Below, piece after piece: positions 57,537-64,000 of a stretch of DNA of 64,000 nt. This DNA is from Sphingomonas_Q fennica_A (GTDB taxonomy: Bacteria > Pseudomonadota > Alphaproteobacteria > Sphingomonadales > Sphingomonadaceae). The position numbers and the translations under genes are program-made. The notes below the pieces were generated by a model, which worked only from the letters and a program-made list of their open reading frames with translations, was not told the DNA's origin and did not search any database. Position 1 is the stretch's first letter; each line of letters begins with the position of its first letter. The stretch spans positions 1-64,000 of the forward strand of contig JAQIJD010000002.1 of the NCBI GenBank assembly GCA_036946415.1, given 5' to 3'.

Positions 57537-58919
57537 ATGCCGATCCTTCCGCAAGCAGCCCCGTTCCGCCCCGCCGATCCGCTCGCGCATCTCGCCGGCC
57601 TGTCCGATCCCGTCGCCCCCGCGGACTTTCCGGAGACGATCCTGCGCTTCCGCAACGACCGCTGGGCGCCGGCGGTGGGCCTCGATACGCTCAGCGAGGC
57701 CGAATGGATCGCCCATTTCGGCCGCTTCCGCCCCTTCCCCGGATCGCTGCCGCAGCCGCTGGCGCTGCGCTATCACGGCCACCAGTTCCGCGTTTACAAT
57801 CCCGATCTGGGCGACGGGCGCGGCTTCACCTTCGCGCAGGCGCGCGACGGGGCGGGCCGGCTGCTGGATTTCGGCACCAAGGGATCGGGCACCACCCCCT
57901 GGAGCCGCCACGCCGACGGCCGGCTGACGCTGAAGGGCGGCGTGCGCGAGGTGCTGGCGACCGAGATGCTGGAGGCGCTGGGCGTCGAGACCTCCAAGAG
58001 CTTCTCGCTGATCGAGACGGGCGAGGCACTAGTCCGCGGCGACGAGCCGTCCCCCACCCGCTCGGCGGTGCTGGTGCGCCTCAGCCACGGCCACATCCGC
58101 ATCGGCAGCTTCCAGCGGCTGGCGTGGGAGAAGGATGCGGACACGATGGCGGCGCTCGTCGCCTACGTGCTGACCGAACTTTATGGCGAGCAGCCGGGCG
58201 AAGCGCCGGCCGTCCGGCTGATGGCGCTGGTGGCGGAGCGGACGGCGCGGCTGGCCGCTTCCTATATGGCGGCGGGCTTCGTCCATGGCGTGCTCAATTC
58301 GGACAATATCAACGTCGCCGGCGAGAGCTTCGACTATGGCCCGTGGCGCTGGGCGCCGCGCTGGGACGGGGGCTTCACCGCCGCCTATTTCGACAGCCAG
58401 GGCCTCTATGCCTTCGGCCGCCAGCCGCAGGCGATCCACTGGGATGCGGCCCAGCTTGCCTTGTCGCTGACGCTGCTGGCCCCGCAGGAGGCGCTGGCCG
58501 AGGCGCTCGAGGGCTTCGCCGCTACCTACGAGCAGGCGTTCGTCGCCGCGATGCTGGCCCGGCTGGGCGTTGCCCCCGCGGGCGAGCGCGCGGATCATGC
58601 GCTGTTGCAGGCGCTGGACGGGGCGCTCGGCGCGGGCGGCGTCGGCATCGATCGCCTGTTCTTCGACTGGCGCGGCGGCCGCCGCCCGGCGGAGGGCTAT
58701 GACGGCCCGATATTCGACACGCTGGCCGAAGCCGCCGGCGGCCACGCCCCGCTGCCCGGTGCGCGCGCCCACGCTTATTGGTCGGACCCGGCGCCCTGTT
58801 CGATGCTGATCGACGAGGTCGAGGCGATCTGGGCGCCGATCGCCGAGGCGGACGACTGGGCGCCGTTCGACGCCAAGATCGCCGCCGTCCGCCGGATGGG
58901 GGAGGCGATGCGGGCGTAG
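57537..58919 (+). CDS. selO: Protein adenylyltransferase SelO (YdiU family)
   Basis: The 460-residue pseudokinase-fold enzyme transfers AMP to proteins. LRYHGHQFRVYNPDLGDGRG, DFGTKGSGTTPWSR, LKGGVREVLATEMLEALG and the metal-binding VLNSDNINVAGESFDYGPW are characteristic and intact. Bacterial SelO often ends with a cysteine, and human SELENOO with selenocysteine, in a short C-terminal redox motif. Here the protein ends RRMGEAMRA without it. AMPylation by SelO has been linked to oxidative stress. ATG 57537 is chosen because longer readings extend far over the divergent hydrolase gene. Confidence 0.92.
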   Translation: MPILPQAAPFRPADPLAHLAGLSDPVAPADFPETILRFRNDRWAPAVGLDTLSEAEWIAHFGRFRPFPGSLPQPLALRYHGHQFRVYNPDLGDGRGFTFAQARDGAGRLLDFGTKGSGTTPWSRHADGRLTLKGGVREVLATEMLEALGVETSKSFSLIETGEALVRGDEPSPTRSAVLVRLSHGHIRIGSFQRLAWEKDADTMAALVAYVLTELYGEQPGEAPAVRLMALVAERTARLAASYMAAGFVHGVLNSDNINVAGESFDYGPWRWAPRWDGGFTAAYFDSQGLYAFGRQPQAIHWDAAQLALSLTLLAPQEALAEALEGFAATYEQAFVAAMLARLGVAPAGERADHALLQALDGALGAGGVGIDRLFFDWRGGRRPAEGYDGPIFDTLAEAAGGHAPLPGARAHAYWSDPAPCSMLIDEVEAIWAPIAEADDWAPFDAKIAAVRRMGEAMRA

Positions 58920-58971
58920 CCCCCAGCGCGCGTTCGGGGATGCGGCGATGTTCAGCCGTGCGGCGAGACGC

Positions 58972-59076
58972 CCCCCTCCCTGAAAGGGAGGGGCTGGGGG
59001 TGGGTTGGTCGCGTGTCCCGGTTCCGTTCGTCAACGGGCGAACCCACCCCCGACCCCTCCCTTTCAGGGAGGGGAG
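58972..59076. repeat. BIME-like repeat, second close copy
   Basis: The unit has the same paired CTCCCTGAAAGGGAG hairpins and GGGGGTGGGTT inner stretch as 13465-13570, in the same inverted layout around a different centre. It again separates two convergent genes (selO and arsC). Confidence 0.8.
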
Positions 59077-59103
59077 GTTGAGCGGTCCGCGCGTCGATCG
59101 GTT

Positions 59104-59442
59104 CTAAAGGATTTCGAGCACCCGCTCGGGCGGCCGGCCGAGGCGGACGCCGCGATTGGTCTCGACCAGCGGGCGTTCGATCAGGATCGGGTCCGCCGCC
59201 ATCGCCGTCAGGATCGCGGCATCGTCCGCGCCGTCCAGCGCCTCGGCAGCCGCCTCGCCCTTCCGCAAGCCCTCGCGCGGGGTCATGCCCGCCCGCGCAT
59301 AGAGGCGGGCGAGCGTATCGGCGGTGGGCGGCGTCTCGAGGTAGCGGATCACCGTCACCTCGGCGCCCGCTTCCTCGAGCAGGGCCAGCGCCGCCCGCGA
59401 CTTGGAACAGCGCGGGTTGTGCCAGATCGTCGCCGCGGTCAC
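59104..59442 (-). CDS. arsC: ArsC/YfgD-family thioredoxin-like protein
   Basis: The 112-residue product begins TAATIWHNPRCSKSRAALALL, with the single N-terminal cysteine of glutaredoxin-linked arsenate reductases, and ends RPLVETNRGVRLGRPPERVLEIL, which carries the conserved RP and GRP loops. Without other ars genes nearby it may be a general redox protein like YfgD rather than an arsenate reductase. The GTG at 59442 overlaps the accC stop by four bases (GTGA), so it is the last gene of the aroQ-accB-accC operon. Confidence 0.85.
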   Translation of the reverse strand: MTAATIWHNPRCSKSRAALALLEEAGAEVTVIRYLETPPTADTLARLYARAGMTPREGLRKGEAAAEALDGADDAAILTAMAADPILIERPLVETNRGVRLGRPPERVLEIL

Positions 59443-60788
59443 GCGTCCTGCTTCGCCAGCCATTCTTCCAGCCACTTGATCGAATAGTCGCCCGACTGGA
59501 ATTCGGGATCGTCGAGCAGCGCCTGATGCAGCGGGATCGTCGTCTTCACGCCATCGACCACGAACTCCTCCAGCGCGCGGCGCAGGCGGCGGAGCGCGCC
59601 GTTGCGGGTCGTGCCGTAGACGATCAGCTTGGCGATCATGCTGTCGTAATAAGGCGGGATACGATAGGCGGCGTAGAGCCCGCTATCGACGCGGACGTGC
59701 ATGCCGCCCGGCGCATGATATTGCTTCACCAGGCCGGGGGAGGGGGCGAAGGTGCGCGGATCCTCGGCATTGATGCGGCATTCGATCGCGTGGCCGCGGA
59801 ACTCGACGTCCTCCTGCCGCAGCGACAGCGACTGGCCGTCGGCGATGCGGATCTGTTCGCGGACCAGATCGAGGCCGGTGATCGCCTCGGTGACGGGATG
59901 TTCCACCTGTAGGCGGGTGTTCATCTCGATGAAGTAGAAGCGCCCGTCCTCGTAGAGGAATTCGATCGTGCCGGCGCCGCGATAGCCCATGTCGGCCATC
60001 GCCTTGGCCACGATGCCGCCGGTCTCGTCGCGCTCGGCCTGCGTCAGCACCGGCGAGGGGGCTTCCTCAAGCACCTTCTGGTGGCGGCGCTGGAGCGAAC
60101 AGTCCCGCTCGCCGAGATGGATCGCGGCGCCCTTGCCGTCGCCGAACACCTGGAATTCGATGTGGCGCGGGTTGCCGAGATATTTTTCCATATAGACGGT
60201 GTCGTCGCCGAAATTGGCGGCCGCCTCCAGCCCGGCCTGCGCGATCAGCGCTTCGAGCTGGCTTTCGTCGGGCACCACCTTCATGCCCTTGCCGCCGCCG
60301 CCCGACGCCGCCTTGATGAGGACGGGATAGCCGATCTCGCGCGCAGTGCGGCGCGCCTCCTCGATGTCGCTCACCGGCCCGTCCGACCCCGGCACCAGCG
60401 GCAGGCCAAGGCGCCCCGCGGTCAGCTTCGCTTCGATCTTGTCGCCCATCGAACGGATATGTTCGGGTTTCGGCCCGATCCAGACGATGCCGTGCGCCTC
60501 GACGATCTCGGCGAATTTGGCGTTCTCGCTGAGGAAACCGTAGCCGGGGTGGATCGCATCGGCGCCGGTGATCTCGGCCGCCGAGATGATGTTGGGGATG
60601 TTGAGGTAGCTTTCCGCGGCGGCGGGCGGGCCGATGCAGACCGCCTCGTCCGCCAGCCGGACGTGCATCGCATCGGCATCGGCGGTGGAATGCGCCGCGA
60701 CCGTCTTGATGCCCATCTCGTGACAGGCGCGGTGGATGCGGAGCGCGATCTCGCCGCGGTTGGCGATCAATACCTTGTGGATGGCCAA
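59439..60788 (-). CDS. accC: Acetyl-CoA carboxylase, biotin carboxylase subunit
   Basis: The 449-residue ATP-grasp enzyme carboxylates biotin on AccB. KVLIANRGEIALRIHRACHEMG at the start, the glycine-rich KAASGGGGKGMKVV loop, HIEFQVFGDGKGAAIHLGERDCS and MNTRLQVEHPVTEAITGLDLV are intact. The start is a TTG at 60788, five bases after the accB stop codon; no ATG is better placed. It forms one operon with accB upstream and the ArsC-like gene downstream. Confidence 0.97.
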   Translation of the reverse strand: MAIHKVLIANRGEIALRIHRACHEMGIKTVAAHSTADADAMHVRLADEAVCIGPPAAAESYLNIPNIISAAEITGADAIHPGYGFLSENAKFAEIVEAHGIVWIGPKPEHIRSMGDKIEAKLTAGRLGLPLVPGSDGPVSDIEEARRTAREIGYPVLIKAASGGGGKGMKVVPDESQLEALIAQAGLEAAANFGDDTVYMEKYLGNPRHIEFQVFGDGKGAAIHLGERDCSLQRRHQKVLEEAPSPVLTQAERDETGGIVAKAMADMGYRGAGTIEFLYEDGRFYFIEMNTRLQVEHPVTEAITGLDLVREQIRIADGQSLSLRQEDVEFRGHAIECRINAEDPRTFAPSPGLVKQYHAPGGMHVRVDSGLYAAYRIPPYYDSMIAKLIVYGTTRNGALRRLRRALEEFVVDGVKTTIPLHQALLDDPEFQSGDYSIKWLEEWLAKQDA

Positions 60789-60793
60789 GGGGC

Positions 60794-61273
60794 TTACTCG
60801 ACCACGACCAGAGGTTGGTCGAACTCGACCGGCTGGCCGTTGTCGACCAGGATCAGCTTCACCGTGCCGGCGGTGGTGGCGACGATCGGGTTCATCACCT
60901 TCATCGCCTCCACGATCAGCAGCGTGTCGCCCGCCGCCACCGTTTTGCCGGGCTGGACGAAGGGCGCGGAACCGGGCGCCGACGACAGATAGGCCGTGCC
61001 CACCATCGGCGAGCGGACCGCGCCCGGATGATCGGCCGGATCGGCCGCGGGCGGCGCCAGCGCCGGGGCGGGGGCCGCCGCGACGGCAGGGGGCGCCATC
61101 GGCGCGGGGGCGGCGGCTGCCGCCGCCGCGATCACGGCGGGGGTGCGGGCGACGCGCACCTTGCGCTCGCCGTCCTGAACCTCGATCTCGGTCAGGTTGG
61201 TCTCGTCCAGCAGTTCGGCGAGGCGGCGGACGAAATCCGGGTCGACCTGCATTGGCGTGCCTTCATCGGCCAT
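60794..61273 (-). CDS. accB: Acetyl-CoA carboxylase biotin carboxyl carrier protein
   Basis: The 159-residue carrier has an N-terminal helical domain (DPDFVRRLAELLDETNLTEI), a long Ala/Pro linker, and a biotinyl domain. The modified lysine is in VEAMKVMNPI, slightly different from the common EAMKMMN. VRSPMVGTAYLSSAPGSAPFV includes the protruding thumb typical of AccB. It carries carboxybiotin to the carboxyltransferase for fatty acid synthesis. It lies between aroQ and accC. Confidence 0.96.
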   Translation of the reverse strand: MADEGTPMQVDPDFVRRLAELLDETNLTEIEVQDGERKVRVARTPAVIAAAAAAAPAPMAPPAVAAAPAPALAPPAADPADHPGAVRSPMVGTAYLSSAPGSAPFVQPGKTVAAGDTLLIVEAMKVMNPIVATTAGTVKLILVDNGQPVEFDQPLVVVE

Positions 61274-61309
61274 GAATGGGGGCCCTCGTTGAATATAATC
61301 GGCCGGCCT

Positions 61310-61375
61310 TGTCAGAGGTTGGCCGCCGCGTCCAGCGCGGCGGCGTGTCAGAGCCTGGCCGCCGCGTCCAGCGCG
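61310..61375. repeat. 36-bp direct duplication at the 3' end of aroQ
   Basis: TGTCAGAG..TGGCCGCCGCGTCCAGCGCG occurs at 61310 and again at 61346 with two differences. The second copy contains the aroQ stop codon, so the first is a tandem duplicate of the gene end placed between aroQ and accB. Confidence 0.7.
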
Positions 61376-61788
61376 AGGAGGTAGGAGAGGGGCCCGAAGC
61401 CCGCGATCGTGCCCTTGGCCGCCTGCCCGACGTAGCTCAGGTGGCGGAAGCCTTCGCGCCGGTGCGGGTTGGACAGATGCACCTCGATCACCGGCACCCG
61501 GATCGCCTTGATCGCATCGTGCAGCGCGATCGAGGTGTGCGTGTAGGCGCCGGCGTTCAGCAATACCGCCTTGGCCCCTTCCGCCTGCGCCTCGTGCAGC
61601 CAGTCGATCAGATGGCCTTCGTGGTTGGACTGGCGGACCTCCACCGTCAGCCCCAGTTCCTGCGCGCGATCCTCCAGCCGGCCGGCGATGTCGTCCAGCG
61701 TGTCGTGGCCGTAGATCTCGGGCTCGCGCATCCCCAGCAGGTTGAGGTTGGGGCCGTTCAGGACGTAGACGGCGGGCGTATCGGACAT
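61348..61788 (-). CDS. aroQ: 3-dehydroquinate dehydratase, type II
   Basis: The 146-residue dodecameric enzyme removes water from 3-dehydroquinate in the shikimate pathway. YVLNGPNLNLLGMREPEIYG with the catalytic tyrosine, VRQSNHEGHLIDWLHEA, LNAGAYTHTSIALHDAI and IEVHLSNPHRREGFRH are all complete. It leads the operon aroQ-accB-accC, a common arrangement in proteobacteria, and diverges from thiSG. Confidence 0.96.
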   Translation of the reverse strand: MSDTPAVYVLNGPNLNLLGMREPEIYGHDTLDDIAGRLEDRAQELGLTVEVRQSNHEGHLIDWLHEAQAEGAKAVLLNAGAYTHTSIALHDAIKAIRVPVIEVHLSNPHRREGFRHLSYVGQAAKGTIAGFGPLSYLLALDAAARL

Positions 61789-61850
61789 GGCGGGTTCCGC
61801 TCTCGGCTTCAGGGACTATATCGGGGCATCCCTAACGAACGGACGCCCCC

Positions 61851-62858
61851 ATGACCACCGAGGCCACGCTTTCCATCCGGGTGAACGGCGAACATCGCCG
61901 CGTGCCGGCCGGCGCCACCATCGCCGATCTTGCCGCCGATCTCGGGCTGGCGGTGGAAAAGGTGGCGGTGGAACGCAACCTCGAAATCGTGCCGCGCTCG
62001 ACCCTCGCCGACGTGGCGATCGAGGACGGGGACGAGCTGGAGATCGTCCATTTCGTGGGCGGCGGCGATCATGGCGCGGCGGCGGTGACGGACGACGGGT
62101 GGAGCGTCGCCGGCCGCCGCTTCCGCTCGCGGCTGATCGTGGGCACGGGCAAATACAAGGACTTCGCGCAGAATGCCGCCGCCGTCGCGGCCTCGGGGGC
62201 GGAGATCGTCACCGTCGCCGTCCGCCGCGTCAACGTCTCCGATCGCAACGCGCCGATGCTGACCGACCATATCGACCCGAAGCGGATCACCTACCTGCCC
62301 AACACCGCCGGCTGCTTCACCGCCGAGGATGCGATCCGCACGCTCCGGCTGGCGCGCGAGGCGGGCGGCTGGGATCTGGTGAAGCTGGAAGTGCTGGGCG
62401 AGGCGCGCACGCTCTATCCCGACATGCTGGAAACGCTGCGCGCGACCGAGATACTCGCGAAGGAAGGTTTCCTGCCGATGGTCTATTGCGTCGACGATCC
62501 GATCGGCGCGAAGCGGCTGGAGGATGCCGGCGCGGTCGCGATCATGCCGCTGGGCGCGCCGATCGGCTCGGGCCTCGGCATCCAGAACCCCGTCACCATC
62601 CGCCTGATCGTGGAAGGCGCCAAGGTGCCGGTGCTGGTCGATGCCGGCGTCGGCACCGCTTCCGATGCTGCGGCGGCGATGGAATTGGGATGCGACGGCG
62701 TGCTGATGAACACCGCCATCGCCGAGGCGAAGGATCCGGTGCTGATGGCATCGGCGATGAAGGCCGCGGTGGAGGCGGGGCGGATGGCCTATCTGGCCGG
62801 CCGCATGGGCCGGCGCCGCTATGCCGATCCGTCGAGTCCGCTGGCCGGGTTGATTTAG
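61851..62858 (+). CDS. thiG: Fused sulfur carrier ThiS and thiazole synthase ThiG
   Basis: The 335-residue protein joins two thiamine-pathway proteins. Residues 1-70 are a ThiS ubiquitin-like domain (LSIRVNGEHRRVPAGATIADL) whose normally terminal Gly-Gly lies internally in HFVGGGDHG. Residues from about 82 are ThiG: RLIVGTGKYKDFAQNAAAV, NTAGCFTAEDAIRTLRLARE, LVKLEVLGE with the imine-forming lysine, PLGAPIGSGLGIQNP and VDAGVGTASDAAAAMELG. It makes the thiazole phosphate from deoxyxylulose 5-phosphate, dehydroglycine and sulfur. Such fusions are known in databases. No thiO, thiE or thiF is in the window. Confidence 0.93.
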   Translation: MTTEATLSIRVNGEHRRVPAGATIADLAADLGLAVEKVAVERNLEIVPRSTLADVAIEDGDELEIVHFVGGGDHGAAAVTDDGWSVAGRRFRSRLIVGTGKYKDFAQNAAAVAASGAEIVTVAVRRVNVSDRNAPMLTDHIDPKRITYLPNTAGCFTAEDAIRTLRLAREAGGWDLVKLEVLGEARTLYPDMLETLRATEILAKEGFLPMVYCVDDPIGAKRLEDAGAVAIMPLGAPIGSGLGIQNPVTIRLIVEGAKVPVLVDAGVGTASDAAAAMELGCDGVLMNTAIAEAKDPVLMASAMKAAVEAGRMAYLAGRMGRRRYADPSSPLAGLI

Positions 62859-62924
62859 TCTTCTCGGGATCGATGACGGCGCGCTAAGACGGTCCCCAGC
62901 CGCGATAGAGGAGAGGATGATCCC

Positions 62925-63671
62925 ATGTTGACCCTGTACAGCTTCGGCCCCGGCGCCAATTCGCTGAAGCCCCTGCTGGCGCTCTACGAAAAGGGCCTGC
63001 CGTTCGAAGGGCGCCGCCTCAATCCCGCCGAGTTCGAGCATCACGAGGATTGGTTCAAGGCGATCAACCCGCGCGGCCAGGTGCCGGCGCTGGACCATGA
63101 CGGCACGATCATCACCGAATCGACGGTGATCTGCGAATATCTGGAAGACGCCTTCCCCGACGCGCCGGCGCTCCGCCCCGCCGACCCCGCGCTGCGCGCC
63201 GAGATGCGGGTGTGGACCAAGTGGGTCGACGAATATTTCTGCTGGTGCGTCTCGACCATCGGCTGGGAGCGGATGGTGAGCCAGATGGCGCGCGCCATCG
63301 GCGACGAGGAGTTCGAGGCGAAGGTCGCCCGCATCCCGGTGCCCGAGCAACAGAAGAAGTGGCGCGACGCGCGCAACGGCTTCCCCAAGGACGTGCTGGC
63401 CGAGGAGATGCGCAAGATCGGCATCTCCGTCCGCCGGCTGGAGGAGCGGCTGAAGGACCATGAATGGCTGGTGGGCGACCAGTATACGCTGGCCGACATC
63501 TGCAATTTCGCCATCGCCAACGGCATGCAGAAGGGGTTCGCCGAGCTGGTCAACCCGACCGACACGCCCGGCCTCGTCGCCTGGATCGACCGCATCAACG
63601 CCCGCCCGGCGGCGCAGCAGATGTTCGCCGAGGTGCCGCGCGAGAGCCTGAAGCCGCGCGAGGCGGCCTGA
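62925..63671 (+). CDS. Beta-etherase-like glutathione S-transferase (LigF type)
   Basis: The 248-residue GST begins MLTLYSFGPGANSLKPLLAL and continues INPRGQVPALDHDGTIITES, VWTKWVDEYFCWCVSTIGWE and ARNGFPKDVLAEE. This follows my recollection of Sphingobium sp. SYK-6 LigF very closely, far beyond generic GST similarity. LigF-type enzymes cleave the beta-aryl ether of lignin-derived keto compounds with glutathione. The usual neighbours (ligD, ligE, ligG, ligL) are absent, so its role may be a related fungal-like etherase or detoxification. GAGGAGAGG precedes ATG 62925. Confidence 0.82.
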   Translation: MLTLYSFGPGANSLKPLLALYEKGLPFEGRRLNPAEFEHHEDWFKAINPRGQVPALDHDGTIITESTVICEYLEDAFPDAPALRPADPALRAEMRVWTKWVDEYFCWCVSTIGWERMVSQMARAIGDEEFEAKVARIPVPEQQKKWRDARNGFPKDVLAEEMRKIGISVRRLEERLKDHEWLVGDQYTLADICNFAIANGMQKGFAELVNPTDTPGLVAWIDRINARPAAQQMFAEVPRESLKPREAA

Positions 63672-63679
63672 CCCCGCCG

Positions 63680-63707
63680 CCGTCGCCCTGCCATGGCGGG
63701 GCGACGG
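63680..63707. terminator. Hairpin between convergent GST and serine hydrolase genes
   Basis: CCGTCGCCC pairs with GGGCGACGG around a 10-base loop, nine bases after the GST stop codon. A bidirectional terminator is plausible. Confidence 0.5.
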
Positions 63708-63716
63708 ATCGGGCGG

Positions 63717-64000
63717 TCACGCGCCCCGTTCGGCCGCGGGGATGATGCCGTCCGCCAGCAGGCGGTGCAGCGCCTCGATATGGCCGGTATCGCGCGGGCC
63801 GGTGGTGGCGGAGGTCATCACCACCGTCAGCGCGAGATCGGGTACGATATAGACCATCTGCCCGCCATAGCCCCAGGCGAAGCGGATCGGGTGGCCGCGC
63901 GCCTCGCTCAGGAACCAGCCGTAGCCGTAGGACTGGCCGCTCCACGGCGAGACCGTGCGCGGCCGCCAGCTCGTCTCGATCCATGCCGCCGGCACGATCC
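63717..64000 (-). CDS. Serine hydrolase, beta-lactamase family, C-terminal part (cut by window end)
   Basis: The open frame continues past base 64000. The visible 94 residues end a class C beta-lactamase-type domain: GQSYGYGWFLSEARGH, then FAWGYGGQMVYIVPDLALTVVMTS, where the GYGGQ replaces the KTG/HxG strand motif. This end is typical of 6-aminohexanoate-dimer hydrolase-like esterases. The active-site serine and lysine lie outside the window, so no finer call is possible. Confidence 0.8.
   Translation of the reverse strand, partial: IVPAAWIETSWRPRTVSPWSGQSYGYGWFLSEARGHPIRFAWGYGGQMVYIVPDLALTVVMTSATTGPRDTGHIEALHRLLADGIIPAAERGA

Noticed and set aside
1..64000. Defence island, prophage, biosynthetic cluster or tRNA genes
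   Set aside because: No integrase, phage structural gene, restriction or toxin-antitoxin pair with recognisable partners, large synthase, or cloverleaf tRNA was seen by reading; a dedicated tRNA scan could not be run.

Overview
The window is a gene-dense, very GC-rich alphaproteobacterial chromosome segment. The combination of a C4-pathway 5-aminolevulinate synthase, a COQ9 homologue, a fused ThiS-ThiG, a zinc-less DksA, a LigF-like beta-etherase and short palindromic repeats typical of sphingomonads points to the Sphingomonadaceae (Sphingomonas or a close relative). Nothing looks like a plasmid or prophage. The only mobile DNA seen is one degenerate IS110-family element, a MITE-like palindromic element and several families of dispersed palindromic repeats. 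No tRNA, rRNA or CRISPR array was recognised.

Layout. 1-2.6 kb: the end of a pterin dehydratase, then an osmoprotectant-type ABC transporter whose permease/binding-protein fusion is frameshifted. 2.6-5.6 kb: a MITE-like element, a frameshifted Stv-like orphan and a frameshifted oligopeptidase B. 5.7-8.6 kb: an X-Pro aminopeptidase, an exported glutathione peroxidase and an exported SnoaL-like protein. 8.6-10.4 kb: a photoactive-yellow-protein-like gene directly followed by a PAS-PAS-GGDEF diguanylate cyclase, the most interesting locus here. 10.4-15.4 kb: dihydroorotase, YgfZ, an agmatinase-family protein, SerB and MiaA. 15.4-18.9 kb: ilvB-ilvN-ilvC. 19-20.1 kb: a PQQ-type sugar dehydrogenase lipoprotein. 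20.3-31.2 kb: the translation and RNA superoperon rimP-nusA-(tautomerase)-ylxR-infB-rbfA-(GNAT)-truB-rpsO-pnp, with an unusual intergenic unit (small membrane ORF plus twin hairpins) between infB and rbfA.

31.3-36.6 kb: an HWE-type histidine kinase, then hemA, a LysM/M23 protein, surE and serS on the minus strand. 36.9-41.5 kb: a secreted repeat protein, dksA, a PilZ protein, a divergent LysE exporter/LysR pair and two secreted orphans. 41.6-44.4 kb: lnt and metK, with a palindrome upstream of metK. 44.5-47.3 kb: an SDR, a small lipoprotein and a serine hydrolase. 47.4-48.9 kb: a repeat cluster carrying the IS110 element. 48.9-58.9 kb: COQ9, an EamA transporter, an Old Yellow Enzyme, YceI, a TSUP transporter, a START-domain protein, a glutamine amidotransferase, a nitronate monooxygenase, an alpha/beta hydrolase and SelO. 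59-64 kb: aroQ-accB-accC-arsC, thiSG, a LigF-like GST and the end of another serine hydrolase.

Four genes are frameshifted (osmoprotectant permease, Stv-like orphan, S9 peptidase, infB), each at a run of G or C in the first 24 kb. Because infB is essential, base-calling or assembly indels are the simplest explanation for at least some of them. Genes that plausibly act together are the PYP-like sensor, the GGDEF enzyme and the distant PilZ receptor (c-di-GMP signalling); ilvBN/ilvC (branched-chain amino acids); aroQ-accBC; and the ribosome and RNA operon.
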